Assembly: GCF_001644565.1 (NCBI RefSeq)
Contig: NZ_CP011387.1
Span: 2,453,501-2,517,500, forward strand
Length of the DNA: 64,000 nucleotides
Reading direction: 5' to 3'
From: Deinococcus puniceus
Lineage (GTDB): Bacteria > Deinococcota > Deinococci > Deinococcales > Deinococcaceae
In this document: positions 47,860-59,772 of the stretch, piece by piece
How the letters are laid out: every line of letters starts with the position of its first letter
Position numbering within the stretch: position 1 is the stretch's first letter
Made by a program: the position numbers and the translations under genes
Notes under the pieces: model-generated
The model's database searches: none
Seen by the model: only the letters and a program-made list of their open reading frames with translations
What the model was told of the DNA's origin: nothing

Positions 47860-49236
47860 TTACTCGGCTTTCTGGCCTTCGCCTTCAGGCTGAGTTCCTT
47901 CAGTCTGAACGGTTTCGGTCTGGGCAGCTTCGGCTTCCGCCGCGTCGGCCTGAGCTTCGTCAGACTGGGCAACTTCGGCGGGAGCGGCTTCGGCCACAGC
48001 GGGAGCCGTCAGTTGCGCGATGGCCAGTTGCAGGCCTTTTTCACGCAGCAGGGAGGCGTAGTAGTTGTTCAGGCCGTTTGGCCCTAACTGGGTACGCAGT
48101 TGCTGGGCCGTCATGTTGTTGGCCTGCGCCAGTCCGTTCATGGTCTGGTTGAACTCGGCGTCGCTGACCTGCACTTTCAGGTCTTCGGCCAATTGCTCCA
48201 GCGCCAAGTCACGGCGCACGCGGGTCTCGGCGTTCTTGGCGAGGTCGGCCATGAACTCGTCGAGCTTGCCCTGTTCCTGCATAAAGCTCTCGTACTCGCC
48301 CCACTGCACGCCCTGACGGCCAAGGTCGTCCTTGATCTCGGCCATCATGCTTTCGCGGCGGGTGTCCAGCAGTGCGCGGGGAATCTCCACGCTCATGCCT
48401 TCTACAAGGTGAGTGATGAACTCTTCGCGGCGGGCGGTGTCGCCTTCTTGCCGGGCGCGGCGCTCCAGTTCGGCCTTCAGGTCGGTGCGCAGGCGCTCCA
48501 AGTTGTCAAAGTTCAAGCTGGCGGCAAACGCGTCGTCAAGCTCCTGAAGTTGCTTGGTCTTCACGTCTTGCACGACGACTGTGACCGTATGCTCGGCGTG
48601 TTCGTGGTCGCCGTGCTGGTGGGCCGGAACCGTGATTTCCACGGTGTCACCCTTATGCTTGCCCAGCAGGGCTTCGCGCACGTGCGCTTCGGCTACGTCG
48701 AGGTACACGGGGTACGTGCCGCCCTCTTCGCCCTGCTCCTCGATGGTCACCTGATCGGTGGCTTCGATGGCGCGTTCGACGCTTTCGAAGGTGGCGTTGC
48801 GCTCTTGAAGGTCGGCCAAGGTACGGCCCAGCACTTCGTCGGTGATTTCGGGGGAGGTGGCCGTGATGCTCGCGGCCTTCCAGTCACCCAGCGTCACGGC
48901 GGGGTAGGTTTCGCCCTTCACGGTGAAGTCGAAGGACTGCCCACTGACCACGTCGGCGGGGTCAATGGTGGCGTCCACGAGGTTGAGTTTCAGGTCGCGT
49001 GCGCCCTGCGGGTAATGCACCTGAAGGAGTCGGTCACGCACTTCCTGCTCCACGTATCCCTTGCCCACGCGGCCTTCCAGCACCTTGCGGGGGGCCTTGC
49101 CGGGCCGGAAGCCGGGAACGCGCACGTCACGGGCGAGACCCGCCCACACTTGCTCATAGGCGCGGTTGACCTCGGCGGCGGGAACCGTGACCTTAAACTC
49201 GACTTTGTTGCCTTCTCTGCTGATCAGCTCTGCCAT
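47860..49236 (-). CDS. tig: Trigger factor
   Basis: Ribosome-bound chaperone and prolyl isomerase. 458 aa. The ribosome-docking signature is VPGFRPGKAPRKVLEGRVGK. The middle FKBP-like domain contains an unusual His-rich loop, VPAHQHGDHEHAEHTV, near residue 210. The C-terminal chaperone arms follow, then a low-complexity Ala/Glu/Gln tail (about the last 45 residues). The ATG at 49236 has GGGAG upstream; the frame is open further but without family match. Confidence 0.95.
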   Translation of the reverse strand: MAELISREGNKVEFKVTVPAAEVNRAYEQVWAGLARDVRVPGFRPGKAPRKVLEGRVGKGYVEQEVRDRLLQVHYPQGARDLKLNLVDATIDPADVVSGQSFDFTVKGETYPAVTLGDWKAASITATSPEITDEVLGRTLADLQERNATFESVERAIEATDQVTIEEQGEEGGTYPVYLDVAEAHVREALLGKHKGDTVEITVPAHQHGDHEHAEHTVTVVVQDVKTKQLQELDDAFAASLNFDNLERLRTDLKAELERRARQEGDTARREEFITHLVEGMSVEIPRALLDTRRESMMAEIKDDLGRQGVQWGEYESFMQEQGKLDEFMADLAKNAETRVRRDLALEQLAEDLKVQVSDAEFNQTMNGLAQANNMTAQQLRTQLGPNGLNNYYASLLREKGLQLAIAQLTAPAVAEAAPAEVAQSDEAQADAAEAEAAQTETVQTEGTQPEGEGQKAE

Positions 49237-49574
49237 ACGTCTCCCGTCTTGATACCGGACACGCGGCCCCGTGTGGGGGCGGCCCGGCACCCTCGTTGTG
49301 TGTGATTCTGCCGCCTGCGCCACTTCAAACCCTCAGACATGGTTCTGCCCAAGGCCTGCATCGTGGGCGCGGCATGCCCGGCGCATCATAATGCTTTTCT
49401 GGTGGGAGGGCACTGCTCTAACCCCGGCCATCAGGTGTGTTGATACTACAAAGGCCGTCAAAGAGTTTAGCTGAAAACAGTTAGGCATAGGCCACAGGGC
49501 AAAGGGAATCAAAAGAGAGGGGCAGCCTCTCCAGTGGAAAAGCCGCCCTGACCGCCTCATCTTGCCCGACTCTG
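49237..49574. other. Intergenic region between tig and tRNA-Leu
   Basis: About 340 bases. Contains the tRNA terminator at 49510-49548; the rest presumably holds the tig promoter, which I could not place with confidence. No gene seen. Confidence 0.4.
49510..49548 (-). terminator. Terminator after tRNA-Leu
   Basis: GGGCGGCTTTTCC-ACT-GGAGAGGCTGCCC on the minus strand (13-bp stem including three G-U pairs), followed by CTCTCTTTTG. Confidence 0.7.
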
Positions 49575-49659
49575 TGGTGCGAGAAAAGGGACTTGAACCC
49601 TCACTCCTTCCGGAACCAGATCCTAAATCTGGCGCGTCTACCAATTCCGCCATCCCCGC
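49575..49659 (-). tRNA. tRNA-Leu (UAG)
   Basis: 85 bases with encoded CCA. Acceptor GCGGGGA pairs with TTCTCGC; anticodon stem CCAGA/TCTGG encloses TTTAGGA, giving anticodon UAG; long variable arm (TTCCGGAAGGAGT region) as expected for a class II tRNA; T-loop GGTTCAAGTCC. Confidence 0.95.
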
Positions 49660-49736
49660 ACGGGATACCTGCTATAGCTGGAGCAGCTAAAAAGAAGAAA
49701 CCCCAACACAGACCTTCGCCTGAGCCGGGGCATTTT

Positions 49737-49814
49737 TGGGGTGGATTATGGGACTTGAACCCACGGCCTCCGCTGCCACAGAGCGGCGCTCTAACCAACT
49801 GAGCTAAACCCACC
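49737..49814 (-). tRNA. tRNA-His (GUG)
   Basis: 78 bases including the extra G at -1 and encoded CCA. Acceptor GTGGGTT pairs with AATCCAC; -1 G pairs with discriminator C. Anticodon loop CTGTGGC gives GUG. It lies 77 bases upstream of tRNA-Leu on the same strand, so the two may be cotranscribed. Confidence 0.95.
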
Positions 49815-49956
49815 ACAGCCACTATCTATCAGCCAACACTGCTGTCAGCCAATACTGACCTTGCCGCCTTCACAGGCTTGTACATCTTAGAGAAGCGGGA
49901 GGCGACTGTCAACGGGCAAGGCAGGGAGTAGGCCAATCGGCGTGCGTCAAGAACTG

Positions 49957-50340
49957 TTAGCGGCCTTCCAGAATCTCCAAGCGGTTGCCCCAAGGATCGC
50001 ACAGGAACACGCGCCGGGTAGGGGCCAGTTCTGCATCTGGCACGCAGGCGATGCCAAAACGACTGGCCCGCTCGGTCACGGCGTCCAAGTCAGGGCAACG
50101 CAGCGCCAGATGCCCCTTATCGCGCGGCACGAAGTTGGGCGTCACACCGATGTGCAGTTGGCGGCCATCGGGCAGACCGAACCAAGCACCGCCGCGTGCT
50201 GCCAATGCCGCAGGCTTGGGCAGTTCGGGCAGGCCCAGAAAGCCAGTGAAAAAGGCGCGGGCCTCAGCTTCACATTCCGCAGGCGCTTCGGTCTGTACAT
50301 GATCTAGGCCAGAAATCAGCGGGCGGGTTTGGTTGGACAT
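49957..50340 (-). CDS. VOC (glyoxalase-fold) family protein
   Basis: A 127-aa vicinal-oxygen-chelate fold protein. GLDHVQTEAPAECEAEARAF starts the first module, with ARGGAWFGLPDGRQLHIGV; the second contains KGHLALRCPDLDAVTERASR, and the end CDPWGNRLEILEGR is a classic VOC C-terminus with its metal-type Glu. Reaction unknown. The ATG at 50340 is preceded 6 bases by TACTTT; it diverges from the acyl-CoA dehydrogenase. Confidence 0.87.
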   Translation of the reverse strand: MSNQTRPLISGLDHVQTEAPAECEAEARAFFTGFLGLPELPKPAALAARGGAWFGLPDGRQLHIGVTPNFVPRDKGHLALRCPDLDAVTERASRFGIACVPDAELAPTRRVFLCDPWGNRLEILEGR

Positions 50341-50346
50341 AGGGCC

Positions 50347-50352
50347 AAAGTA
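50347..50352 (-). promoter_or_regulatory. -10 box of leaderless VOC gene
   Basis: TACTTT on the minus strand, 6 bases before the ATG at 50340. Confidence 0.5.
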
Positions 50353-50433
50353 ACCCCCGCCGCAGCCTCTCTCCCGTCCCTCTCTGCGGAACAACTTGGA
50401 CTGGCCCCACTCTTTCCCGCCGCCGCTTTGCCG

Positions 50434-50439
50434 TACCCT
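50434..50439 (+). promoter_or_regulatory. -10 box of acyl-CoA dehydrogenase gene
   Basis: TACCCT, 10 bases before the ATG at 50450; a leader of only a few bases is expected. Confidence 0.4.
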
Positions 50440-50449
50440 AGAGCCACAC

Positions 50450-51592
<1,143 letters not shown>

Positions 51593-51651
51593 GCGGGAGC
51601 ATTGGTGGTTTATACGGAATCTGGGAAGTGGACGGAAAACGTGTGGGTCAC

Positions 51652-51675
51652 AAAAAACCGCCCATCTCGGGGCGG
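51652..51675 (-). terminator. Terminator after the DUF4177 gene
   Basis: CCGCCC-CGAGAT-GGGCGG on the minus strand, followed by TTTTTTG; it lies between the convergent dehydrogenase and DUF4177 genes. Confidence 0.75.
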
Positions 51676-51695
51676 CCAAAAGAAATTAAATGAGC

Positions 51696-51938
51696 TTAAA
51701 TTTGCTTGCGGAAGACCAGAACGCTGTAAGTCACGTATTCGTGCTTGGCTCCAAAGAGGGCAGACAAGCAACCCGGAGGCGTAGACACCGAAAAGCTGTC
51801 GGCGCGGAAATATTCGAAGCCCCCTTGAGACTGCGCAGTGATGACTTGCTGCACCATCTCAGCCACCGCAGTGTTGCGGTCTTTTGCGCTGGCTTCGATG
51901 TTTTGGGGGAGCTGGTATGTCTTGTATTCGTAGGCCAT
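51696..51938 (-). CDS. DUF4177-like small protein
   Basis: An 80-aa protein starting MAYEYKTYQLPQNIEASAKD, with QGGFEYFRADSFSVSTPPGC and a C-terminal strand VTYSVLVFRK. The YEYK... start and YF..DSFSV pattern fit DUF4177, a small alpha/beta domain of unknown function. The ATG at 51938 is preceded by TATGGT 6 bases upstream; the frame is open further without a good start. Confidence 0.7.
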   Translation of the reverse strand: MAYEYKTYQLPQNIEASAKDRNTAVAEMVQQVITAQSQGGFEYFRADSFSVSTPPGCLSALFGAKHEYVTYSVLVFRKQI

Positions 51939-51944
51939 ACCTGT

Positions 51945-51950
51945 ACCATA
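51945..51950 (-). promoter_or_regulatory. -10 box of leaderless DUF4177 gene
   Basis: TATGGT on the minus strand, 6 bases before the ATG at 51938. Confidence 0.5.
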
Positions 51951-52414
51951 TGCCGCTCTCGCTCCCGCGTGGGGTAGATATGCCCACCACCTAGTCATCA
52001 CCCCTTCTCAACCCAAGGACTGGAACAACTGCCCCTCAAGTAAGCGCGACGGGGGCGGCATGTATCGTCACATCATCAGGAGCGCAAATCCCGCAACTGT
52101 TTTCCTCCCTCACCCCCGCCCCCATCAATCCTAAACCTCCCATCAGGCAGCGCAAGGGTTGTGTCAGGGCATGCGGAGTAGCGTTGAGATGTGGAACAGA
52201 CTGCGTGGGCCACACGGCGAAGGCAAGGGGTGGATCAAGGCACGGTGGACAGGGGGGCGCTTGCCCCTTCTCCACAAACTTGATATAGTTGCACTCAAGT
52301 TTCTTGGCATCGGGTAAGAATTAAACCGGACGCCAAACCCCCAGTTCAATGCACACTTCTCAATGCAGAGCCGCCCCCTAGGACGCGCCCTGTTGCTGGT
52401 CAAAAGGAGCAATC
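51951..52414. other. Intergenic region upstream of lon
   Basis: About 460 bases with no convincing gene. The last ~135 bases hold the HAIR-like site and the lon leader. The middle is GC-rich and featureless to my reading. Confidence 0.4.
52279..52299 (+). promoter_or_regulatory. HAIR-like HspR operator upstream of lon
   Basis: CTTGATA-N7-ACTCAAG (21 bp). The right half-site is exact and the left matches 5 of 7 positions of the HAIR consensus CTTGAGT-N7-ACTCAAG bound by HspR. TTGATA within it could also serve as a -35. lon starts 115 bases downstream. Confidence 0.6.
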
Positions 52415-54880
<2,466 letters not shown>

Positions 54881-54961
54881 GCCTATCCCTGAAGCCACTC
54901 AAGCTTAATCTTTGCCCCCTGTCAGCGATGGCGGGGGGTTCTGCTTTGCTCGGCCCCCCGT

Positions 54962-54967
54962 TATCCT
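54962..54967 (+). promoter_or_regulatory. -10 box of leaderless yqgE/algH-like gene
   Basis: TATCCT, 7 bases before the ATG at 54975; no ribosome-binding site between. Confidence 0.55.
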
Positions 54968-54974
54968 GTAGCCG

Positions 54975-55502
<528 letters not shown>

Positions 55503-55555
55503 GCCCAACGGCTGACCCGTTTTGGGGGTACTGTTCGTCGGGGTTGGTCAGGCAC

Positions 55556-55584
55556 TTGCGTGCTTCCGGGGGTCATGCTACTAT
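55556..55584 (+). promoter_or_regulatory. tRNA-Asn promoter
   Basis: TTGCGT, 17-base spacer ending TGC, then TACTAT: a -35 plus extended -10. The tRNA starts about 75 bases downstream. Confidence 0.7.
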
Positions 55585-55658
55585 CCCTCTCGCGCCCGAA
55601 AAAGGCGCAAGGCTCCGGCCAAAGCTGTGAATTTGTTTTAAGCGACGTTCACAGGTAT

Positions 55659-55733
55659 TCGGCAGTAGCTCAGCGGTAGAGCGTCCGACTGTTAATCGGA
55701 TGGTCGTAGGTTCGATCCCTACCTGCCGAGCCA
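55659..55733 (+). tRNA. tRNA-Asn (GUU)
   Basis: 75 bases with encoded CCA. Acceptor TCGGCAG pairs with CTGCCGA; anticodon stem CCGA/TCGG encloses CTGTTAA, giving GUU; T-loop GGTTCGATCC. A terminator follows at once. Confidence 0.96.
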
Positions 55734-55742
55734 AGAAGAATT

Positions 55743-55766
55743 CCCCCGCCACGTGCGGGGGTTTTT
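55743..55766 (+). terminator. Terminator after tRNA-Asn
   Basis: CCCCCGC-CACGT-GCGGGGG followed by TTTTT. Confidence 0.9.
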
Positions 55767-55922
55767 GCTTTTGGCGGGCTTCCGAGATCCTGTTTCTAAA
55801 ACCTACTGTCTGATCTGCTATGCCCAATGCGAGCCCAACGCTCTTTGAGAGTGAAGTGTCGCCAGCGCGTCACAACCAGCTCAAGCGGTCTGTGTGAGAT
55901 GGGTCAGCAAGGCCTCACAACT

Positions 55923-56972
55923 TCAGCGCGTTTTCGTCACTTTGCTCAGCAGCGGGGGCGCGTCTGGATTTAAGCCCCGGTGCAGAGCCAAGTGTGCGGC
56001 GTACAGGTAAAAGGCCAGCGCACTCGCCACCGGATCGGTGAGGGCGTGCCCGGTCTGCGGGGTGGTCAGGGTGCTGCCCAGCGCTGGGCCGATGGTTCGG
56101 AGGTCGGCTCCAGCGGCCAGCAGATCGGCGTAAGCGGCAGCCGTCGCACTTTGGGCGGCGTCAGCGGGCGCGAACCCCAGCAGCGGGACACCTTCGGCCA
56201 GTAGGCGCTTGGGGCCGTGACTGAACTCGGCGGCAGAGTAGGCTTCGGCGTGAATGCCTGACGTTTCTTTCAGTTTCAGTGCCGCTTCTTGGGCGATGCC
56301 GAAATGCAGCCCCCGCGCCAGCACCAGCAAGTTGTCGGCAAAGCGGTAGCGCTCGGCCAATTCACTGGCGGCCCCCTCCAGCTCCAGCGTGTGCGTCAGG
56401 GCGGCAGGCAGGGTGTGCAGGGCGGTGTTTAGCTCGTCGCCTTCGGTCAGGGCAGCCAGCACGGGCAGAAAGGCGGTGAGGCTGGCAAGGTAGCTTTTGG
56501 TGGCCGCCACCGCCCGCTCTTCACCGCATTTCAGGGGCAGCACAAATTCGGCGGCGCCGGCCAAATCGCTGTCTTCCACGTTCACGAGGGCCACCGTCAG
56601 CGCCCCACCTTCACGCGCCATCCGCACGTTTTCCAGGACATCCGGGCTGGCCCCACTTTGAGACACCGCGATGACCAACGCGCCGCGCAAGTCCAGCCGC
56701 GTGCCGTAGAGGGTATGCACGCTGGGGCCGAGGCTCGCCACTGGCAGCGCCAACTGCGTCTCTAGCGCGTATTTCAGGAAAGTGCAGGCATGGTCACTGC
56801 TGCCCCGCGCCACCGTGACGGCATACGGCGGGCGGCGGTGGCGCAAGGCTTCGGCCAACCGTGCGGCGGCCTCAGCATTTTCGGCCAATTGGCGGGCAAT
56901 CACGGCGGGCGCTTGGCGGGCTTCTTGCAGCATCAGGGGGTTGGTTGGGGTGCTGTTGGTTGGGGTGCTCAT
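55923..56972 (-). CDS. Double SIS-domain protein, probable glucosamine-6-phosphate deaminase (NagB-II type)
   Basis: A 349-aa protein with two SIS sugar-phosphate isomerase domains and no glutaminase domain. VTVARGSSDHACTFLKYALE and IAVSQSGASPDVLENVRMAR form the first; FGIAQEAALKLKETSGIHAE and FSHGPKRLL, as in the GlmS isomerase half, form the second. Beside nagA this fits the NagB-II deaminase that converts glucosamine-6-phosphate to fructose-6-phosphate and ammonia. A GlmS-like isomerase role is the alternative. ATG at 56972 overlaps the nagA stop by 4 bases. Confidence 0.85.
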   Translation of the reverse strand: MSTPTNSTPTNPLMLQEARQAPAVIARQLAENAEAAARLAEALRHRRPPYAVTVARGSSDHACTFLKYALETQLALPVASLGPSVHTLYGTRLDLRGALVIAVSQSGASPDVLENVRMAREGGALTVALVNVEDSDLAGAAEFVLPLKCGEERAVAATKSYLASLTAFLPVLAALTEGDELNTALHTLPAALTHTLELEGAASELAERYRFADNLLVLARGLHFGIAQEAALKLKETSGIHAEAYSAAEFSHGPKRLLAEGVPLLGFAPADAAQSATAAAYADLLAAGADLRTIGPALGSTLTTPQTGHALTDPVASALAFYLYAAHLALHRGLNPDAPPLLSKVTKTR

Positions 56973-58120
56973 GCGTGGGCCTCGGTGGGTTGAAGAGGAA
57001 TGGCCTGGCCGCCCACGTACACGGCCTTCACGTTCAAATCGGCATCCAACACCGTCAAATCGGCCCGCAGGCCCACGCGCAGCTCTCCCCTGTCGGTCAG
57101 GCCAAGCGAGGCGGCGGGCACGGCGCTCAGCATGCGGCTCACTTCGGGCAAGGGCAGGCCCAACCGCACTGCGTTTCTGAGGGCCACGTCCAGCGTCAGC
57201 ACACTTCCGGCAATCGTGCCGTCTGAGAGCGTGGCTTTGCCGTCCTGCACAGTCACGGGTTGGCCGCCCAGCTCGCTGGGGCCATCGCCCAATCCAGCAG
57301 CCCGCATCGCGTCGGTGATGAGAAGCACGCGGCCCGGTGCGGCAGCGCGGGCCAGCAAGAAGGCGGTGGGATGCACATGTACGCCGTCCAGAATGACCTC
57401 TAGGAAGGCGTGTGGGTCGGCCAGCAGCGCCCCCGCCGGGCCGGGTGTACGGCCTTCTATCCCGCCCATCGCGTTGTACAGGTGCGTGGCACAAGTGCGT
57501 GCGCCCAACTCGTGCAGCGTGTGCAGAAAGGCAGAAACGGTGTCGGCGTCGGCGCGGGTGTGCCCTATGCCGATGCGGACGCCCTGTCCAGCCAACGCAC
57601 GGGCCAAGTCCAACGCTCCGGGCAGTTCGGGGGCCAGCGTGACGGCGCGGATCACGTCTAGGGCCAGCAGTTCGGCAGTCAGGTCAGGCTGAGGCAAGAC
57701 GGCGTGCGGCGGTTGCGCCCCCAGCCGCCCCGGACTGATAAACGGGCCTTCGAGGTGCGCCCCCACAATGTCTGCGCCGCCTGTTACGCCGCCCGAATCC
57801 ATGACCTCGCGCACGCCGCGCAGAGCGGCCAAGACTTCGGGCCAACGGTGGGTGATGGTGGTGGGCAGCAGCGTCGTCGTGCCGTGCTGCGCGTGCAACC
57901 GGGCCAATTTCTGTATTCCAGCGGGGCCGTCCATCGTGTCGCCGCCTGCGCCGCCGTGAATGTGGGTGTCTATAAATCCGGGCAAGATCAGCAGGTCAGC
58001 AGGGGCAGCTTCAGTAGTCAGCCCCGAAATCTGTGGGCCAAAGCTGAGGCTCCCGAGCCGGAATTCGCCGTCTGGGTGCAGGATGTGACCACGTAAGGTC
58101 TGAGTGGGGCGGGCAGTCAT
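56969..58120 (-). CDS. nagA: N-acetylglucosamine-6-phosphate deacetylase
   Basis: Removes acetate from GlcNAc-6-phosphate. 383 aa amidohydrolase: LILPGFIDTHIHGGAGGDTM, GAHLEGPFISPGRLGAQPP, IGIGHTRADADTV, CATHLYNAMGG, and the catalytic Asp in VLLITDAMRAAGL. First gene of the nag operon. The promoter has a perfect TTGACA -35 and two inverted 13-bp sites. Confidence 0.95.
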   Translation of the reverse strand: MTARPTQTLRGHILHPDGEFRLGSLSFGPQISGLTTEAAPADLLILPGFIDTHIHGGAGGDTMDGPAGIQKLARLHAQHGTTTLLPTTITHRWPEVLAALRGVREVMDSGGVTGGADIVGAHLEGPFISPGRLGAQPPHAVLPQPDLTAELLALDVIRAVTLAPELPGALDLARALAGQGVRIGIGHTRADADTVSAFLHTLHELGARTCATHLYNAMGGIEGRTPGPAGALLADPHAFLEVILDGVHVHPTAFLLARAAAPGRVLLITDAMRAAGLGDGPSELGGQPVTVQDGKATLSDGTIAGSVLTLDVALRNAVRLGLPLPEVSRMLSAVPAASLGLTDRGELRVGLRADLTVLDADLNVKAVYVGGQAIPLQPTEAHA

Positions 58121-58172
58121 GGGCGCTCCTTGGGCTGGATGGAGGACGGGGAACAGCAGAAGCTTTGGCCTC

Positions 58173-58202
58173 AGCGTACTGCCTGAAAATAATTTCTGTC
58201 AA
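58173..58202 (-). promoter_or_regulatory. nag operon promoter
   Basis: Minus strand TTGACA, 18-base spacer, TACGCT, about 50 bases before the nagA start. Confidence 0.65.
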
Positions 58203-58231
58203 TGTGAGGGAGAGTGGTAAATTATTTTCAG
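58183..58231 (-). promoter_or_regulatory. Paired inverted operators of the nag operon
   Basis: CTGAAAATAATTT (58183-58195) and its exact inverse AAATTATTTTCAG (58219-58231), 23 bases apart. The first lies between -35 and -10, the second just upstream of -35: a repressor layout. A GntR/UTRA regulator gene at 63072 is a candidate binder, by inference only. Confidence 0.65.
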
Positions 58232-58240
58232 TACGGGGGG

Positions 58241-58461
58241 AGTCTAAGGGTCTAGGGTCTAAGGAAGGTCAAGGGCATTCGCGTTGCCTACTCCCCTCAC
58301 TCTGCCGTTTCACAGCGCCCCTCTCTGCTGGCGCAGCTCTGCGAGTCCCACAAGGGGCGAGGGCTGAAGGCACGGGCTGGAAACTTGGTGTTAGCTCCTC
58401 ACCCTTGAGGGGGGAGGCTGGGAGGGGGTGAGTGAGCGCCAGCGATTGCCGTTCCTTAGAC
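58241..58461. repeat. MITE-like intergenic repeat, copy B (inverted)
   Basis: Reverse complement of the copy at 47518-47716. Shared blocks include GCAATCGCTGGCGCTCACTC, CCCTCAAGGG, GCCCTCGCCCCTTG and GAGAGGGGCGCTGTGAAAC. It carries a ~20-bp extra segment in the middle and more degenerate ends. It begins with the GTCTAAGGGTCTAGGGTC motif. No ORF. Confidence 0.7.
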
Positions 58462-58500
58462 GCCCCCCGCCCCCACCAAAACACGCCGCACCAAATGCTC

Positions 58501-58506
58501 TAGGCT
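58501..58506 (+). promoter_or_regulatory. -10 box of leaderless aminotransferase gene
   Basis: TAGGCT, 6 bases before the ATG at 58513. Confidence 0.5.
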
Positions 58507-58512
58507 GCGGCC

Positions 58513-59697
58513 ATGTGGGCTTCTCAGCGGGCACAGGGCGTGCCGACCAGCGTATTTTCCCTGATGGATGCGGCACTTGGGCGGGCGCGGGCGGCGGGCC
58601 TGAATGTCATTGATCTGAGCATCGGCTCCAGCGACCTCGCCCCACCTGTGCAGGCGCTGGATGCCCTGCGCGACGCCACGCACGACCCCAGCTCCTACCG
58701 CTACCCCCTGTTTTCGGATACGCGGCCCCTGCGGGAAGCGGCGGCGGCGTACTTGGGGCGGCGATTTGGCGTGCAGATAGACGCCGAGCGCGAAGTCTTG
58801 CCCCTCATCGGCGCTCAGGAGGGGCTGGCGCACCTGCTGTTGGCCGTCACCGACCCCGGCGATACATTGCTGCTGCCCGACCCCTGCTACCCGCCGTATT
58901 TGGGCGCGGCGGCGGTGGCGGGGCTAAATGTAATTCCACTGCCGCTGCTGCCAGAACGCGGCTTTCTGCCCGATCTGGAGAGCCTGCCCGCCGATCTGCG
59001 CCCCCGCGTATTGCTGCTGAATTACCCCAACAACCCGACTTCGGCGGTGGCCGACGCTGCCTTTTTTGCCGAGGCTGCCGCATGGTGCCGGGCACGGGGC
59101 ACGCTCCTGATTCACGATCACCCGTATGCCGAACTGACCTTCGGCGACTACCACGCGCCGAGTGCGCTGGAAGCGGGCCCAGACGGAATCGTAGAACTGC
59201 ATTCGCTGAGCAAGACGCACCATATGGGCGGCTTCCGGGTGGGCTTCGCGGCGGGCGATGCCGGGGCTATTGCCGCGCTAGGCCGAGTGAAAGGTGCGGT
59301 CGATTTCCACCCGTATCTGGGCATTCAGCGGGCGGCGACTGTGGCGCTGGGCCTGCCCGATCATTTGGGCCGCGAGGGAGCCAAAGTCTTTCAGGAACGC
59401 CGCGACGCCCTCTTGCCCGCCTTGCGTGAAATGGGTTGGGGGGTGCAGACGCCGCAGGCCAGCATGTACCTCTGGGCGCGGGTGCCCGGACTTACCGACA
59501 GCGTGGCCTACGCCGTGCGCGTGGCCGAAACGACAGGGGTGGCCCTCAGTCCGGGGCGAGCCTTCGGGCCGGGCGGAGAAGGCTTTGTGCGTTTTGCACT
59601 GGTGCAGCCGCCGGGGGTGCTGGTGGAAGCGGCGGGGCGGTTGGGCGAAGTTGAGCTAACAGCCCCGGCCCCCGTGCTCAACCAGACTCACTCCTGA
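58513..59697 (+). CDS. PLP-dependent aminotransferase, class I/II
   Basis: A 394-aa fold-type I aminotransferase, closest in pattern to the LL-diaminopimelate/aspartate group. [14 protein letters not shown] and [20 protein letters not shown] near the N-terminus; cofactor Asn in [14 protein letters not shown]; Schiff-base Lys in [18 protein letters not shown]-terminal Arg in [13 protein letters not shown]. Substrate not determined. It stands alone after copy B of the repeat. Confidence 0.88.
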   Translation: MWASQRAQGVPTSVFSLMDAALGRARAAGLNVIDLSIGSSDLAPPVQALDALRDATHDPSSYRYPLFSDTRPLREAAAAYLGRRFGVQIDAEREVLPLIGAQEGLAHLLLAVTDPGDTLLLPDPCYPPYLGAAAVAGLNVIPLPLLPERGFLPDLESLPADLRPRVLLLNYPNNPTSAVADAAFFAEAAAWCRARGTLLIHDHPYAELTFGDYHAPSALEAGPDGIVELHSLSKTHHMGGFRVGFAAGDAGAIAALGRVKGAVDFHPYLGIQRAATVALGLPDHLGREGAKVFQERRDALLPALREMGWGVQTPQASMYLWARVPGLTDSVAYAVRVAETTGVALSPGRAFGPGGEGFVRFALVQPPGVLVEAAGRLGEVELTAPAPVLNQTHS

Positions 59698-59716
59698 AGG
59701 GAAGCAATCAGCAGCA

Positions 59717-59759
59717 GGGGGGAGGCCAGTCCAAGATGTGTATGGACTGACCTCCCCCC
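59717..59759. terminator. Strong hairpin between convergent genes
   Basis: GGGGGAGGCCAGTCCA and TGGACTGACCTCCCCC form a 16-bp stem with one mismatch. No U-tract on either strand; possibly a bidirectional stop for the aminotransferase and acs. Confidence 0.55.
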
Positions 59760-59772
59760 CAAATGACATGCC

